A DNA stretch of 64,000 bases from Vibrio japonicus (GTDB lineage: Bacteria; Pseudomonadota; Gammaproteobacteria; Enterobacterales; Vibrionaceae), in assembly GCF_024582835.1 (NCBI RefSeq), contig NZ_CP102096.1:2108001-2172000 (forward strand). Direction: 5' to 3'. The notes under the pieces are model-generated. The model was not told where the DNA came from. It was given only the letters and a program-made list of their open reading frames with translations, and ran no database searches. Both the position numbers and the translations under genes were made by a program. This document shows, piece after piece, positions 1 to 8,078 of the stretch. Numbering within the stretch: position 1 is the first letter of the stretch; each line of letters starts with the position of its first letter.

Positions 1-258
1 AGGCGTTTTTTTTAAAGAATATTCATAAGCTCGTGTTTGAAATAACTTAGCTCCCTTATGATACAAGCCATCACTATCTATAATGTTAATATTATAAGCA
101 TTCGATAGCTTTTCTAATACTTCTTTTGATTTATCTGATGTGTTATTTACATGTATATCGAATGAATCAAAACCAAAGTATGCATGATGATATATCCACT
201 CGGGTAAATAAGCAGCTTCGTCTTTAGCTATTGCAACTAACTTTACTCTAGTTTCCAT
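1..258 (-). CDS. Glycosyltransferase family 2-like protein, N-terminal part (cut by window edge)
   Basis: The reading frame starts at the ATG at 258 and stays open to the window edge, so only the first 86 residues are visible. They begin METRVKLVAIAKDEAAYL and continue with PEWIYHHAYFGFDSFDIHV, which matches the start of the Glyco_tranf_2_4 type of glycosyltransferase (a run of KDE, then WIYHH, then a short beta strand before the nucleotide-sugar site). The start lies one base after the stop codon of the upstream sulfotransferase-like gene, so the two are translated from one message. It probably adds a sugar to the capsule repeat unit. The acceptor and donor cannot be told, and the catalytic part lies outside the window. 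Confidence 0.65.
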   Translation of the reverse strand, partial: METRVKLVAIAKDEAAYLPEWIYHHAYFGFDSFDIHVNNTSDKSKEVLEKLSNAYNINIIDSDGLYHKGAKLFQTRAYEYSLKKTP

Positions 259-259
259 A

Positions 260-1288
260 TTAATTTTTCTCGCTTATCTTTAAGAGCATGTTCATCTGAA
301 TTGCGACTAAATCTTCTAGCTTTTCAATTCGTTGCTGTAATAGTGACATCTCACTTTCTGTACTTTGTGTAATGTTTTTTTTGGATGAAGGAAAAACTGA
401 CCTACCTGAGTAATACATGTTCTCGAGTGCTAGATTCGATTCTAGAAATCTATCTTCTATCTTTTTTGTCAGATCAAAGGAAAGCGTGATAGCGTATTTT
501 TTACTTATCAAATTCTGACTATTAGGCGCAGATGCTAAAATAGTATTTTTAATCTTTTGAGTATGAGGGCTCTCATAAATAGTGTAAATTTTCGTTAGGC
601 TTTCGCATATAGCACTGCTTAGTCCCTCATTACTAGCTTCTAGAAACAGCTTTAGTCCGTTATTATTAATACCTGCTCTAGTACAAAAGTCTATAGTTAA
701 ATTTTTTTTAATTAAGTGCTTTTTATCTAATGAGCAAACTTTTAGTTCAGCGTTAGGATAATAATTACTAAGCTGTTCTGTAACAAATACATAATCACCA
801 AAATTAGTATTTATCATTTTATCGATATAAGCGTCTAGTGTTTCGCCTTTTTTGTGTCCCCATTGCTGCCACGCGGAAAGAAGTAACTCTCGTTGATCAC
901 GAATATAGTAAACAACTTTAACCTTACTAAAGCGTGTCGAAAATAAAGAGTGGATTGCTTTTAGCTTTGGAGATCCTATTGCATTTACTAAATTTTCTGC
1001 TGTGATTATTACTTTCTTACAGCCTTGATCTTCGGCAGTAATTAAAAAGTCGTCAATCTTTTTTTCTAGTGCATTAATGTTAAGATCGCCATTGATGACT
1101 TTTTCTATAAAGTCTCTTGGTGTATGAGTCCGATTAATTCGATACGCTTTATTGCATGGGAAGTTGAAGTCACTATCTGGCATAAAAATGCCACGATCTT
1201 TTAACACTAGTCTATTAGCATAAAGAAAATCTTGAATAGTAGTCGAACCACATTTTGGGTGGCCTGGGTGTAAAATCAGCTCAATCAT
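260..1288 (-). CDS. Sulfotransferase-like protein of the capsule locus
   Basis: This 342-residue protein opens with a beta strand and a P-loop-like turn, HPGHPKCGSTTIQDF at about residues 7-21, the place where sulfotransferases bind the 5'-phosphosulfate of PAPS. A second motif, YYIRDQRELLLSAW at about 127-140, fits the 3'-phosphate-binding arginine and serine. The C-terminus (about 312-340) is rich in heptad leucines and may form a short coiled coil. By family it would move a sulfate group from PAPS to a sugar in the cytoplasm. It lies between another sulfotransferase-like gene (one base away) and a glycosyltransferase, so it probably decorates the polysaccharide made here. The family also holds proteins of unproved activity, so the enzyme role is inference. 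Confidence 0.65.
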   Translation of the reverse strand: MIELILHPGHPKCGSTTIQDFLYANRLVLKDRGIFMPDSDFNFPCNKAYRINRTHTPRDFIEKVINGDLNINALEKKIDDFLITAEDQGCKKVIITAENLVNAIGSPKLKAIHSLFSTRFSKVKVVYYIRDQRELLLSAWQQWGHKKGETLDAYIDKMINTNFGDYVFVTEQLSNYYPNAELKVCSLDKKHLIKKNLTIDFCTRAGINNNGLKLFLEASNEGLSSAICESLTKIYTIYESPHTQKIKNTILASAPNSQNLISKKYAITLSFDLTKKIEDRFLESNLALENMYYSGRSVFPSSKKNITQSTESEMSLLQQRIEKLEDLVAIQMNMLLKISEKN

Positions 1289-1289
1289 T

Positions 1290-2276
1290 TTAGAGCCACT
1301 CCTCCATAACGATGTTATATAAATCTTGAATTAAGTTAGAAGCGTTTGGGCTTAAAAGCCAATCAGGACTGATAGTCTTTATTTTTTTCTTATGATTGAC
1401 GGGAGCATAGCTCAATATCCGATCAGAGTATTTCTCTGGAATACTTCGTTCACAAAGCCGATCGACAAAATAATCTCCAGATTCAGTCGAGTCTTGATCT
1501 TTTGCCATTAAATCACGAATTTTGGGGATGAGCTCTTGAACATCATCTTTACGAGTATAGAAGTTTTCTCGAGTCTTACTGCTTTGAGGTAGTTGGGCTT
1601 TTTTACTCAAGACATTCAAGCAACGTATTATTTCTGTTGTTTCTGGATCCAAAGAAGCATTTCTTACGCCGTCGCTTTGCTTAGAAACATCGATTTCACC
1701 TGGCGAAATACCCATTAGGCCGAAGAATACACTTACTAATTCCCCATTTTTTGCTAAAGAGTCATAGTCTAAAATATGTAAATTTTCTCGGCCAAAGTGC
1801 TTCGCTAGTACATCTAATGTCATTGTCTGCATTAATGTTTTACTTTGCCCAGGGCGAATCAAATCTCGATAGAAGAATGAGTGAAAGGGTTCACATCCTC
1901 CATGTTTTACAGATTCTTGCCAAAGAGAATACATTTTCAAGCTTGAACGTCGCCATGCATAGATTACTTTGATATCGAAGTCTTTCTCTAGACTACTATA
2001 TAAGTAAGCATAATCTTGAGCGGTGAAGTGAATAAAATTCTCACTTGATAACAAAATGTTTAATCCACATGCTTTTAGCTTTTCAATATCTTCGTCATTA
2101 ATGGCTCGTCTTCTCACAATATTCACAAGATCATGATGGCCAATATGATTAAAAAACTGAAGTGGATAAGAAACATTGTTCTTTTCTAGGACCTCTTTAT
2201 TGTCCAAGCTCGCTTTTTGAATCACAGTTGTCCCTGTTTTATGAGGGCCAACGTGCAGATAAATCGTTTGTTTCAT
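1290..2276 (-). CDS. Sulfotransferase-like protein of the capsule locus (second copy)
   Basis: The protein has about 328 residues and begins MKQTIYLHVGPHKTGTT, with the PAPS P-loop GPHKTGTT near residues 9-16. The motif YAWRRSSLKMYSLW near 105-120 supplies the arginine and serine expected for 3'-phosphate binding. An upstream in-frame GTG at 2288 would overlap the preceding gene by 8 bases. I prefer the ATG at 2276 because AGGTGA lies 8 bases before it. It is only distantly like the neighbouring sulfotransferase-like gene, so the two probably act on different positions or sugars. Cytoplasmic action on the growing glycan or a sugar precursor is inferred from family and context. Confidence 0.65.
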   Translation of the reverse strand: MKQTIYLHVGPHKTGTTVIQKASLDNKEVLEKNNVSYPLQFFNHIGHHDLVNIVRRRAINDEDIEKLKACGLNILLSSENFIHFTAQDYAYLYSSLEKDFDIKVIYAWRRSSLKMYSLWQESVKHGGCEPFHSFFYRDLIRPGQSKTLMQTMTLDVLAKHFGRENLHILDYDSLAKNGELVSVFFGLMGISPGEIDVSKQSDGVRNASLDPETTEIIRCLNVLSKKAQLPQSSKTRENFYTRKDDVQELIPKIRDLMAKDQDSTESGDYFVDRLCERSIPEKYSDRILSYAPVNHKKKIKTISPDWLLSPNASNLIQDLYNIVMEEWL

Positions 2277-2280
2277 GTTC

Positions 2281-4314
2281 TTATTCACCTAAAAATGGAA
2301 ACCGGCCAAACTGGCTGATCAAAGGGCCCCATTTTAAAATCTGTTGTTCGTTTAGTTCGTTCTCGCCTGTGAAAGGGTTGCTCCAACCAGCGGCCTGCCA
2401 TTTATCGATTGGGTTTAAAATATGCAGGTTGGCAAGGCCAAAATCTCCAGGGAGTTGAGCGTCAGCAACCGCGTTGTCTCCGATATGAACGAAACGCGTT
2501 TTATCTTTGAGATTGTCACTGATGTATGACCACATTGTGCCATTGTCTTTGCGCAACCCACGCTCACTTGAGACAAAAAGCTTGTATCCGTTAGTCACGC
2601 CAGCTTTTCTCAGCATTAAGAGAATTTGGTATTCATCGTAGTAAGTGTCAGAGACAATGTAGACTTCCTTACCCATACCGATAAGCTGGTTTAAGATGTC
2701 GACAACTTCATCTTTACTCTCAATCATCTCTAGGTCGTACGCAAACTCCAGATCCGCGTACTGTTTTGCACTACCTTCAGGGAGTGAATTGAGGTCGACC
2801 ATTTTTTCATATGTTTCAAAAATGCTCACATCACCTTGAAAGTGCTTGCCTTGTCTTACTTTGAATTCAGCTTCGTTTCTAGCTTTTACAAACTCATGAG
2901 GGCATGAAAACAGCCCATCATTAACCAACTGTTTACCAAGTTTAAGCTTTGCATAATCAGGCACATAATGGCTTCGTCTTACTAAAGTATCAAAAACATC
3001 AAACGAGATGATCTCGAAAGGTTGCAGCTTATGTAATAACTGCTCCTTGTTACAGACATAATTGGCAAAAATATAGCTTTTGTCATATGTGAAACGTGCC
3101 AGCTCAGGATGGAAAAACAGCTGAGAATACCCATTTTTTTCTGCCAATAGTCCAATACAGCGCTCTAGGGCATGAAGAGGCGAACCGTCGTTAGGTAATG
3201 GCTCTTGCGGGAAATCGGAATATTCGTAGCTTTTATCGAGCAACTGTTGGAGCGCTTTAGGTTTTGCCCAAAACATCCCCCCTACAGGGTAAGGAAGAAA
3301 CTCAGTATGGTCATCCAATCCCCACTCTTCAAAGAAAGGTGTCTTAAACGGTTTATTTTTCAGCCAGTGGTTTACCCAGTCTGGCATCATAGCAAATGAT
3401 GTTGGGTAATAAATGCCACACTCTTCAACGTTGAGCATATGCGTGATCATTCTAGTAACAACATAGTGATCTTTCAGTAAGAACTCCCCCAGATAGTCGG
3501 CCCATTGGGTTTGAGGGCGACCAGAGTACAGGGATTTTTTAGAGTGCAGGTGACAAAATAGATCGTAATCCATCAGCTTTTGTCCAAACTCAACCAACAT
3601 CGGACCAAAATTACGCCCTTGGTTAGGAACTTCGACAACTTCGATGTTCTTCACTGCATCGAGAGAGCCAAGTTGCTTGGTTATCTCACTCTCAAACGCT
3701 TTGTCGCTGACGCTTATTAATAAATCTACCTTGACCGGAAAGTCTGTTAAGCATTTAGCGTAATACGATATAAAATCTTCATAGAAAATATGCAAGCAGA
3801 CCGCAACTTTTGCTTCGGCAATGCGTTTTTTATCCGGTGTGATTTCAATAGATTGTGTCGGAGTCCACTTTGGCGAAAAAGGAGCAGAGATACGCCCTTC
3901 AAGATGCCCAGCAGAAAGGTAATGCGCAAGTGGACTAACGTTTGCGTGGTATACGTCTAGGCTATGTTTTTGGTAGGTTAAGTTATCAAAGGCAGGGCTT
4001 GGACTTACCGCCGAAAAACAGCTCTTATTTAAGTAGTCACAAAACGCCTGTTGTTCGGATGAAAACTGGCGGTTTTGTGTTTCACAATACCAATTAAAGT
4101 CAAACAGACCGTGCTTTTTAGCATCCTGAAGAAGTGGCACTTGATCAGTGCTGATATCGTTATGCAGTCCGCTAAGTGCTTCAGTGTGCTTTTTAAGTTT
4201 ACGAGTGAGTAGCTTGTTCTCTACCTTTAAGGCCAAATGCATGAGTTTTGGATTATGGCGCAAAGTACGTTCAGCTCGAGGGAAACGTTGTTTAATTAAT
4301 GCTCTGTAATTCAT
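2281..4314 (-). CDS. RgpF-type glycan synthesis domain fused to a HAD-like hydrolase domain
   Basis: The protein has 677 residues. Residues about 65-150 carry a repeat (SPLAHYLSAGHLEGR) also found in the large WbsX protein at 8.9-12.7 kb. Residues 165-420 match the rhamnan synthesis protein F family: AVCLHIFYED at 171-180, GRNFGP near 233, HLHSKKS near 255 and GGMFWAKPKAL at 345-355. Residues 433-650 form a HAD-like domain with FDVFDTLVRR (motif I, at 438), VSDTYYDEYQI (motif II) and HIGDNAVAD (motif IV). RgpF relatives build rhamnose-rich chains, which fits the dTDP-rhamnose genes upstream. The HAD substrate is unknown. The gene overlaps the end of the preceding gene by 4 bases (ATGA), a sign of translational coupling. 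Confidence 0.75.
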   Translation of the reverse strand: MNYRALIKQRFPRAERTLRHNPKLMHLALKVENKLLTRKLKKHTEALSGLHNDISTDQVPLLQDAKKHGLFDFNWYCETQNRQFSSEQQAFCDYLNKSCFSAVSPSPAFDNLTYQKHSLDVYHANVSPLAHYLSAGHLEGRISAPFSPKWTPTQSIEITPDKKRIAEAKVAVCLHIFYEDFISYYAKCLTDFPVKVDLLISVSDKAFESEITKQLGSLDAVKNIEVVEVPNQGRNFGPMLVEFGQKLMDYDLFCHLHSKKSLYSGRPQTQWADYLGEFLLKDHYVVTRMITHMLNVEECGIYYPTSFAMMPDWVNHWLKNKPFKTPFFEEWGLDDHTEFLPYPVGGMFWAKPKALQQLLDKSYEYSDFPQEPLPNDGSPLHALERCIGLLAEKNGYSQLFFHPELARFTYDKSYIFANYVCNKEQLLHKLQPFEIISFDVFDTLVRRSHYVPDYAKLKLGKQLVNDGLFSCPHEFVKARNEAEFKVRQGKHFQGDVSIFETYEKMVDLNSLPEGSAKQYADLEFAYDLEMIESKDEVVDILNQLIGMGKEVYIVSDTYYDEYQILLMLRKAGVTNGYKLFVSSERGLRKDNGTMWSYISDNLKDKTRFVHIGDNAVADAQLPGDFGLANLHILNPIDKWQAAGWSNPFTGENELNEQQILKWGPLISQFGRFPFLGE

Positions 4315-5357
4315 AGTCTCAACCCAAAAAAATCAATACCGTTCACGGTGCCTTCACTAGTTATGTCATCGTCGATTTCAAACAACGGCCAGCTGACCCG
4401 AGGTAGCATGCCTTTTTTGGTGACAAAATTGGTGTATAAATCTTCAATTTCTTGATTTGTGAACTCAATGCCGTGCGTGACAAACTCATCCATTTGATTC
4501 AACGCGCCATTACAAACCGTTTCTAATAAATGGAAGTTATGCTGACTCGAGACTTTTCGCCCATAGTAGTAATCAAATGTACTGTGTCGCAGTGGGCTAA
4601 AACGAATGTCTTGGAACTGGCCGTTCGGTGCGGTTAACAGGCCTTCTAAGAACATAGAACGATCTAACGGGATATACCCATCACCCAGTTTCACGCCTTC
4701 TTTTAAGTAACCCTTCATTGAAGCCAATTTTGTTCCAATTTGTTTCTCATCAGGTTTTGAAGCAATAAGATAATGGCCTACAGTGTTGATATCAAAGATT
4801 AAACTCAACAGTGTTTGTATAGTTCCGCCATAGCCGACATCGACGACATCGACAGTATCGTGCTCAAAGAAACCTAATTGAATCAGGTATTCTCGATAAG
4901 CGTCACTTGAACGACGGATGACAGGAGCAAGCTGCCCAATTCTCGTACAAAGCATATCAGAAACCTTTTCTAGATCATTAGGTAGAAGCAGTTTTTGATT
5001 TAGTTCTTTCTCTGAAAAAACATGTTTAATCTTAACATCACTGAGCATAAAACGCGTGCGCAGTAGTTCATACATTGTTCCAGAGAATTTGAAATTAAGT
5101 GAGTACGCATGCGTTTTAGGTTCGATTAAGCCAATTTTGAAGAGAAAGGCACGCGATACAAGCAAGTAACGAGTCTCAACAGGTTCCTCTTGCCCCAAAG
5201 CGTAGCGGGAAAATGATCGCTCTAACCAATAACCTTCCCGTGCTAAGAAAAAGAGGGGCCTGTCTTTAGGCCGTTGTTCAAAGAGATTTTTGTTGAAATA
5301 GGTCAGAACAGGAGCCAAAAAAACCGCCCCCAATTGCTGTAATGATTCGATAGCCAT
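4311..5357 (-). CDS. Protein resembling the C-terminal domain that often follows capsule-locus HAD hydrolases
   Basis: These 348 residues include RPLFFLAREGYWLERSF near 33-49, RYLLVSRAFLF near 63-73 and VDVVDVGYGGTIQTLL near 168-183. In many polysaccharide loci a segment of this kind (FLARDG, then YLYVSR, then a DVGWxG turn) follows a FDVFDTL HAD domain in one chain. Here no HAD catalytic motif is present, and the FDVFDTL domain sits in the next gene, which overlaps this stop codon by 4 bases. The two products may therefore act together, as the split halves of what is one protein elsewhere. No enzyme activity can be given. Confidence 0.5.
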   Translation of the reverse strand: MAIESLQQLGAVFLAPVLTYFNKNLFEQRPKDRPLFFLAREGYWLERSFSRYALGQEEPVETRYLLVSRAFLFKIGLIEPKTHAYSLNFKFSGTMYELLRTRFMLSDVKIKHVFSEKELNQKLLLPNDLEKVSDMLCTRIGQLAPVIRRSSDAYREYLIQLGFFEHDTVDVVDVGYGGTIQTLLSLIFDINTVGHYLIASKPDEKQIGTKLASMKGYLKEGVKLGDGYIPLDRSMFLEGLLTAPNGQFQDIRFSPLRHSTFDYYYGRKVSSQHNFHLLETVCNGALNQMDEFVTHGIEFTNQEIEDLYTNFVTKKGMLPRVSWPLFEIDDDITSEGTVNGIDFFGLRL

Positions 5358-5525
5358 CTAATCGCCTGTTTATTATTACTTTTTATTTAATTTTAAGTTT
5401 ATTTTTTTGATGCTTAAGGTGTTGTTCTAAAGCCAAGCCCATGAAAATACAACACCCTATTTTCCCATTCAATTATTAAACGTCAAATATTTTGAGTATT
5501 TTACACGTCCTGTTGTTTTAACGGC

Positions 5526-5963
5526 TTATTCATCGGATTTATCGAGACTTGATAACTGATGCTGTAAGGAGAAAAGGAGCTTTTGGTAGTCCATGGCGAA
5601 CACTATTGGTTCTACATTTACCTTAACACCATCCAAGTATAAGTCTGCAAGAGTGGGTGTGAGTGATGCCTGAGGTAAGTCTGGCGACACTGAAAAGGCG
5701 CAGCTTTTGCTTGGAAGGTTAGCGGTAATGAGGTCGTCTCTTGACTCGTTAGCCATGACCTCACAAAACGTACGATTACCCACTTTAAACGCGACATGGA
5801 CCGGTTGTTGTGGGGATGCTTTTTTATAGGCCCAGCCTTTTACTACGTGGTTAAAGCATGCATCTAGGTGATACTCATAATGTGCAGAGGGATGAACACC
5901 ACCGCCAGTGAGTTTGTTTTTGATTTTTCTTAAGATTGTTAGGAAAGACATGGTTTTTCTCAT
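5526..5963 (-). CDS. Hypothetical protein of the polysaccharide locus
   Basis: This frame encodes 145 residues from the ATG at 5963, beginning MRKTMSFLTILRKIKNKL. No transmembrane segment or signal peptide is evident. A middle section (VKGWAYKKASPQQPVHVAFK, then a mostly beta-like run ending DLYLDGVKV) looks like a compact beta-rich domain. I recognise no catalytic motif. It is separated from the next gene downstream by a 168-base gap (5358-5525) in which nothing was recognised. Its position between glycan genes suggests a role in the same pathway, but no function can be assigned. Confidence 0.5.
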   Translation of the reverse strand: MRKTMSFLTILRKIKNKLTGGGVHPSAHYEYHLDACFNHVVKGWAYKKASPQQPVHVAFKVGNRTFCEVMANESRDDLITANLPSKSCAFSVSPDLPQASLTPTLADLYLDGVKVNVEPIVFAMDYQKLLFSLQHQLSSLDKSDE

Positions 5964-5999
5964 TGCTATAAATCGATCAAGCGAAGCTATGTAAATATC

Positions 6000-6266
6000 C
6001 TAGGTTCCACACTGAAGAGTTGGTGAATACGATGGGGAACCGTACAGTTTTAAAAATGTATCTAATGATCGCTGAAACCCACGGTGAGTAAAAGACTTTT
6101 CATCCATTTCCAGCACCACCCACTTTCCTTGATAAATACGCTTTACTTGGCTTGCTAGCTCGACATTGTATTTAGATGGTTGATGAAAATAGCATAAATC
6201 TGGTTCGGATATATGAACATGTTTCGCTTTTGCTAACGCGTGCCGATCATTGCTAGGGACGGTCAT
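6000..6266 (-). pseudogene. C-terminal remnant of a gene truncated by the IS1-like element
   Basis: The open frame of 88 residues starts with an ATG (6264-6266) that lies inside the left end of the IS1-like element, and an in-frame TGA sits two codons upstream. The first two or three residues are thus element sequence. The rest (ISEPDLCYFHQPSKYNVEL, GKWVVLEMDE, FLKLYGSPS) reads like the tail of a longer protein. No matching N-terminal part was found on the other side of the element at 7976-8078. I therefore treat it as a gene fragment left by insertion followed by deletion. The parent gene was probably another glycan biosynthesis gene; I do not recognise the family. Confidence 0.5.
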
Positions 6267-6431
6267 GGCTCAAGATTGTTGAATCGTGATATTATCTACA
6301 TTTTCTCGTAAATACCTATCGCAATTATTCAAGTAAAATGTCGTTTCTGTAATCGAACGGAATCTGAACACACTTCTGGCGTAAGAGAAACTAGACGGGT
6401 ATTGAATATTGCATACAACACGGTACTGAGT

Positions 6432-6440
6432 ACTTTAAAA
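6432..6440. repeat. Left 9-bp target site duplication of the IS903-like element
   Basis: The sequence ACTTTAAAA directly precedes the left inverted repeat and is repeated directly after the right one. Confidence 0.85.
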
Positions 6441-7496
6441 GGCTTTGTTTCCTAAATCAGGGAACTAAATCATCAACCTACGATCTGATCAGCTAAGTTC
6501 ACTAAAATACGTAGATCAATGGCCAAGCCTCGCTACAAAACAACCAACTGGAAACACTATAACCAAGCTTTAATTAATCGCGGTTCACTGACATTTGGGA
6601 TGGATGAATGAAGAAGCCATTCAGCTATGGAAGCAAGTCAAGCCGTGAAACCGTGGAATGCCCCGCTTGTTTAGTGATTTAGCCATTACGACGGCCCTTA
6701 TGGTTAAACGAATATTTTCAATGCCGTCAAGAGGTCTCCAAGGATTCATCTACTCTATTTTTAAGCTCGCTCAATTACCGTTGTCATGCCCTCATTATTC
6801 ATGCATTAGCAAGCGAGCTAAAACGGTCACCGTCGCATTCACGACAAAAACTAAAGGAACAATTCAACATTTGGCCATTGATGCTACAGGGCTAAAGGTC
6901 TACGGTGAGGGCGAATGGAAAGTCAAAAAGCATGGCACTGACAGGAAGCGCCGTGTCTGGCGAAAGTTACATTTAGCGGTCGATACAAATACGCACGAAA
7001 TCATTGCCGCTGAGTTGAGTTTATTGAATGTGAGCGACGGTGAAGTGCTTCCAAATTTGCTAAAACAGACCCGCCGAAGGGTCAAAGAGATATCTGGCGA
7101 TGGTGCTTATGACACAAGGTTGTGCTACGAAGCCATTCGCATCAAACAAGCTGTACTGCTCATTCCACCGAGGGAAGGGGCTGCCTTCTGGAAGCAAGGT
7201 CATCCCCGCAATCTAGCGGTTGGCTGTCAGAAGCTATATGGTTCAAATAAGCATTGGAAAAAGAAGTACGGCTACCATAAATGTTCACTCTCAGAGACGG
7301 CGATGTTTCGCGTGAAGAAACTGCTCGGCGGCACATTAAGCTTAAGAAATTACAATGCCCAAGTTGGCGAAACTTACGCCATGATAAAAGCGTTAAACAA
7401 GCTTACAGGGCTAGGTATGCCTGAAACGACAGTGATCGCCTAATAATTAGTCATATTAGGCTCGTTTTACCTGATTTTGAATTAGGAAACAAAGCC
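6441..7496 (+). mobile_element. IS5-family, IS903-group insertion sequence (1056 bp)
   Basis: The ends are GGCTTTGTTTCCTAAATCAG at 6441 and the complement of GGAAACAAAGCC ending at 7496, so the terminal inverted repeat is about 18 bases and starts GGCTTTGTT as in IS903. A 9-base target duplication, ACTTTAAAA, flanks it (6432-6440 and 7497-7505), the size typical of the IS903 group. The length also matches IS903 (1057 bp). It landed inside the helix-turn-helix region of an older IS1-like element. Confidence 0.9.
6519..7443 (+). pseudogene. IS903-group transposase with broken N-terminus
   Basis: The natural start is the ATG at 6519 (MAKPRYKTTNWKHYNQALI), just like the IS903 transposase start. 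After SLTFGMDE the frame meets a TGA because of an extra 4 bases (TGAA repeated near 6605). In the corrected frame the protein continues EEAIQLWKQVKP and then meets a second stop (TGA near 6646). The rest is open from 6658: GMPRLFSDLAITTALMVKR, the DDE residues in LAIDATGLKV, SGDGAYDTR and SETAMFRVKK, and the end LGMPETTVIA. The catalytic domain is complete but the DNA-binding N-terminus is split, so the element is probably unable to move on its own. Confidence 0.85.
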
Positions 7497-7505
7497 ACTT
7501 TAAAA
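7497..7505. repeat. Right 9-bp target site duplication of the IS903-like element
   Basis: The sequence ACTTTAAAA directly follows the right inverted repeat and is identical to 6432-6440. Joining the two flanks through one copy restores the IS1 InsA reading frame (NTVLSTLKSSRQDK, stop). Confidence 0.85.
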
Positions 7506-8078
7506 AGCTCTCGCCAAGACAAGTAACGACGTCCCCTTTCGGCAAAGCGAATATTGAACTCATCTGCGAGGTCGATGAACGATGGTCATTTGTCAGCAGT
7601 AAGAAAAATCGTCGTTGGCTCTAGTATGCATGGGAACCACGCTATAAACGAGTGATTGCCCATGCGTTTGGCAAACGCTACTCTAACGCTCTGCTCACCA
7701 TGTTAGATTTGCTGTCAGCTTTTGATATCTGTTTCTTTTGCACGAATGACTTCAATGTCTACTCTCGTACATTGCCGAAAGAAAAACACATCGCAGGTAA
7801 GCGCTTCACTTCACTCAACGCATCGAACGTTTTAATCTAACATTGCGCTCTAGATTAAAACGTTTAGTTCGCAAAGCCATAGGCTTTTCCAAATCAGAAG
7901 TAATGTATGACAAGGTCATCGGGGCATTATAGAGCGTAAGTTTTATCAACGATTCAACTGTTTTGAGTCATGACCGATTTAAGAACAGATTTTCAAACCT
8001 ACTACCATGTTATAAGCAAAGTAAAAATAGAAAGCTGGAGTCTAATCATCCCTTATGCATATCGTAGTAACTATTACA

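Larger units (their letters stand above)
6324..7932 (+). pseudogene. IS1-family transposase (InsA/InsB) remnant
   Basis: The left part gives QVKCRFCNRTESE, like the zinc-binding start of InsA, and then jumps to SGVRETRRVLNIAYNTVLST, the InsA helix-turn-helix. About 40 residues between them are missing. After the inner element, TLKSSRQDK and a stop match the InsA end. The InsB part gives CEVDERWSFVSSKKNRRWL, a nonsense TAG at about 7622, then RYKRVIAHAFGKRYSNALL. After a frameshift near 7820 it continues [18 protein letters not shown] and ends [16 protein letters not shown]. The catalytic chain is therefore broken by an insertion, a deletion, a stop codon and a frameshift, and it cannot be active. 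Confidence 0.8.
6261..7975 (+). mobile_element. Degenerate IS1-family element interrupted by an IS903-like element
   Basis: The two ends are imperfect inverted repeats: GGTCATGGCTCAAGATTGTT at 6261 and the complement of the 7945-7975 segment (GGTCATGACTCAAAACAGTT). The remaining part includes GTTGAATCGT on both sides. Between them are pieces of InsA and InsB of the IS1 family in the right order. Without the 1056-base insert and its 9-base duplication the element would be about 650 bases, some 120 shorter than a typical IS1, which fits a deletion seen inside the insA-like part. No clear target duplication flanks the outer ends. Confidence 0.75.

Noticed and set aside
6658..7443. The 261-residue open frame as an intact transposase
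   Set aside because: Comparison with the known IS903 transposase layout shows that the N-terminal part is out of frame and interrupted by two stops, so it is a pseudogene.
7652..7840. Independent 62-residue protein in the IS region
   Set aside because: Its sequence is a piece of IS1-family InsB between a nonsense codon and a frameshift.
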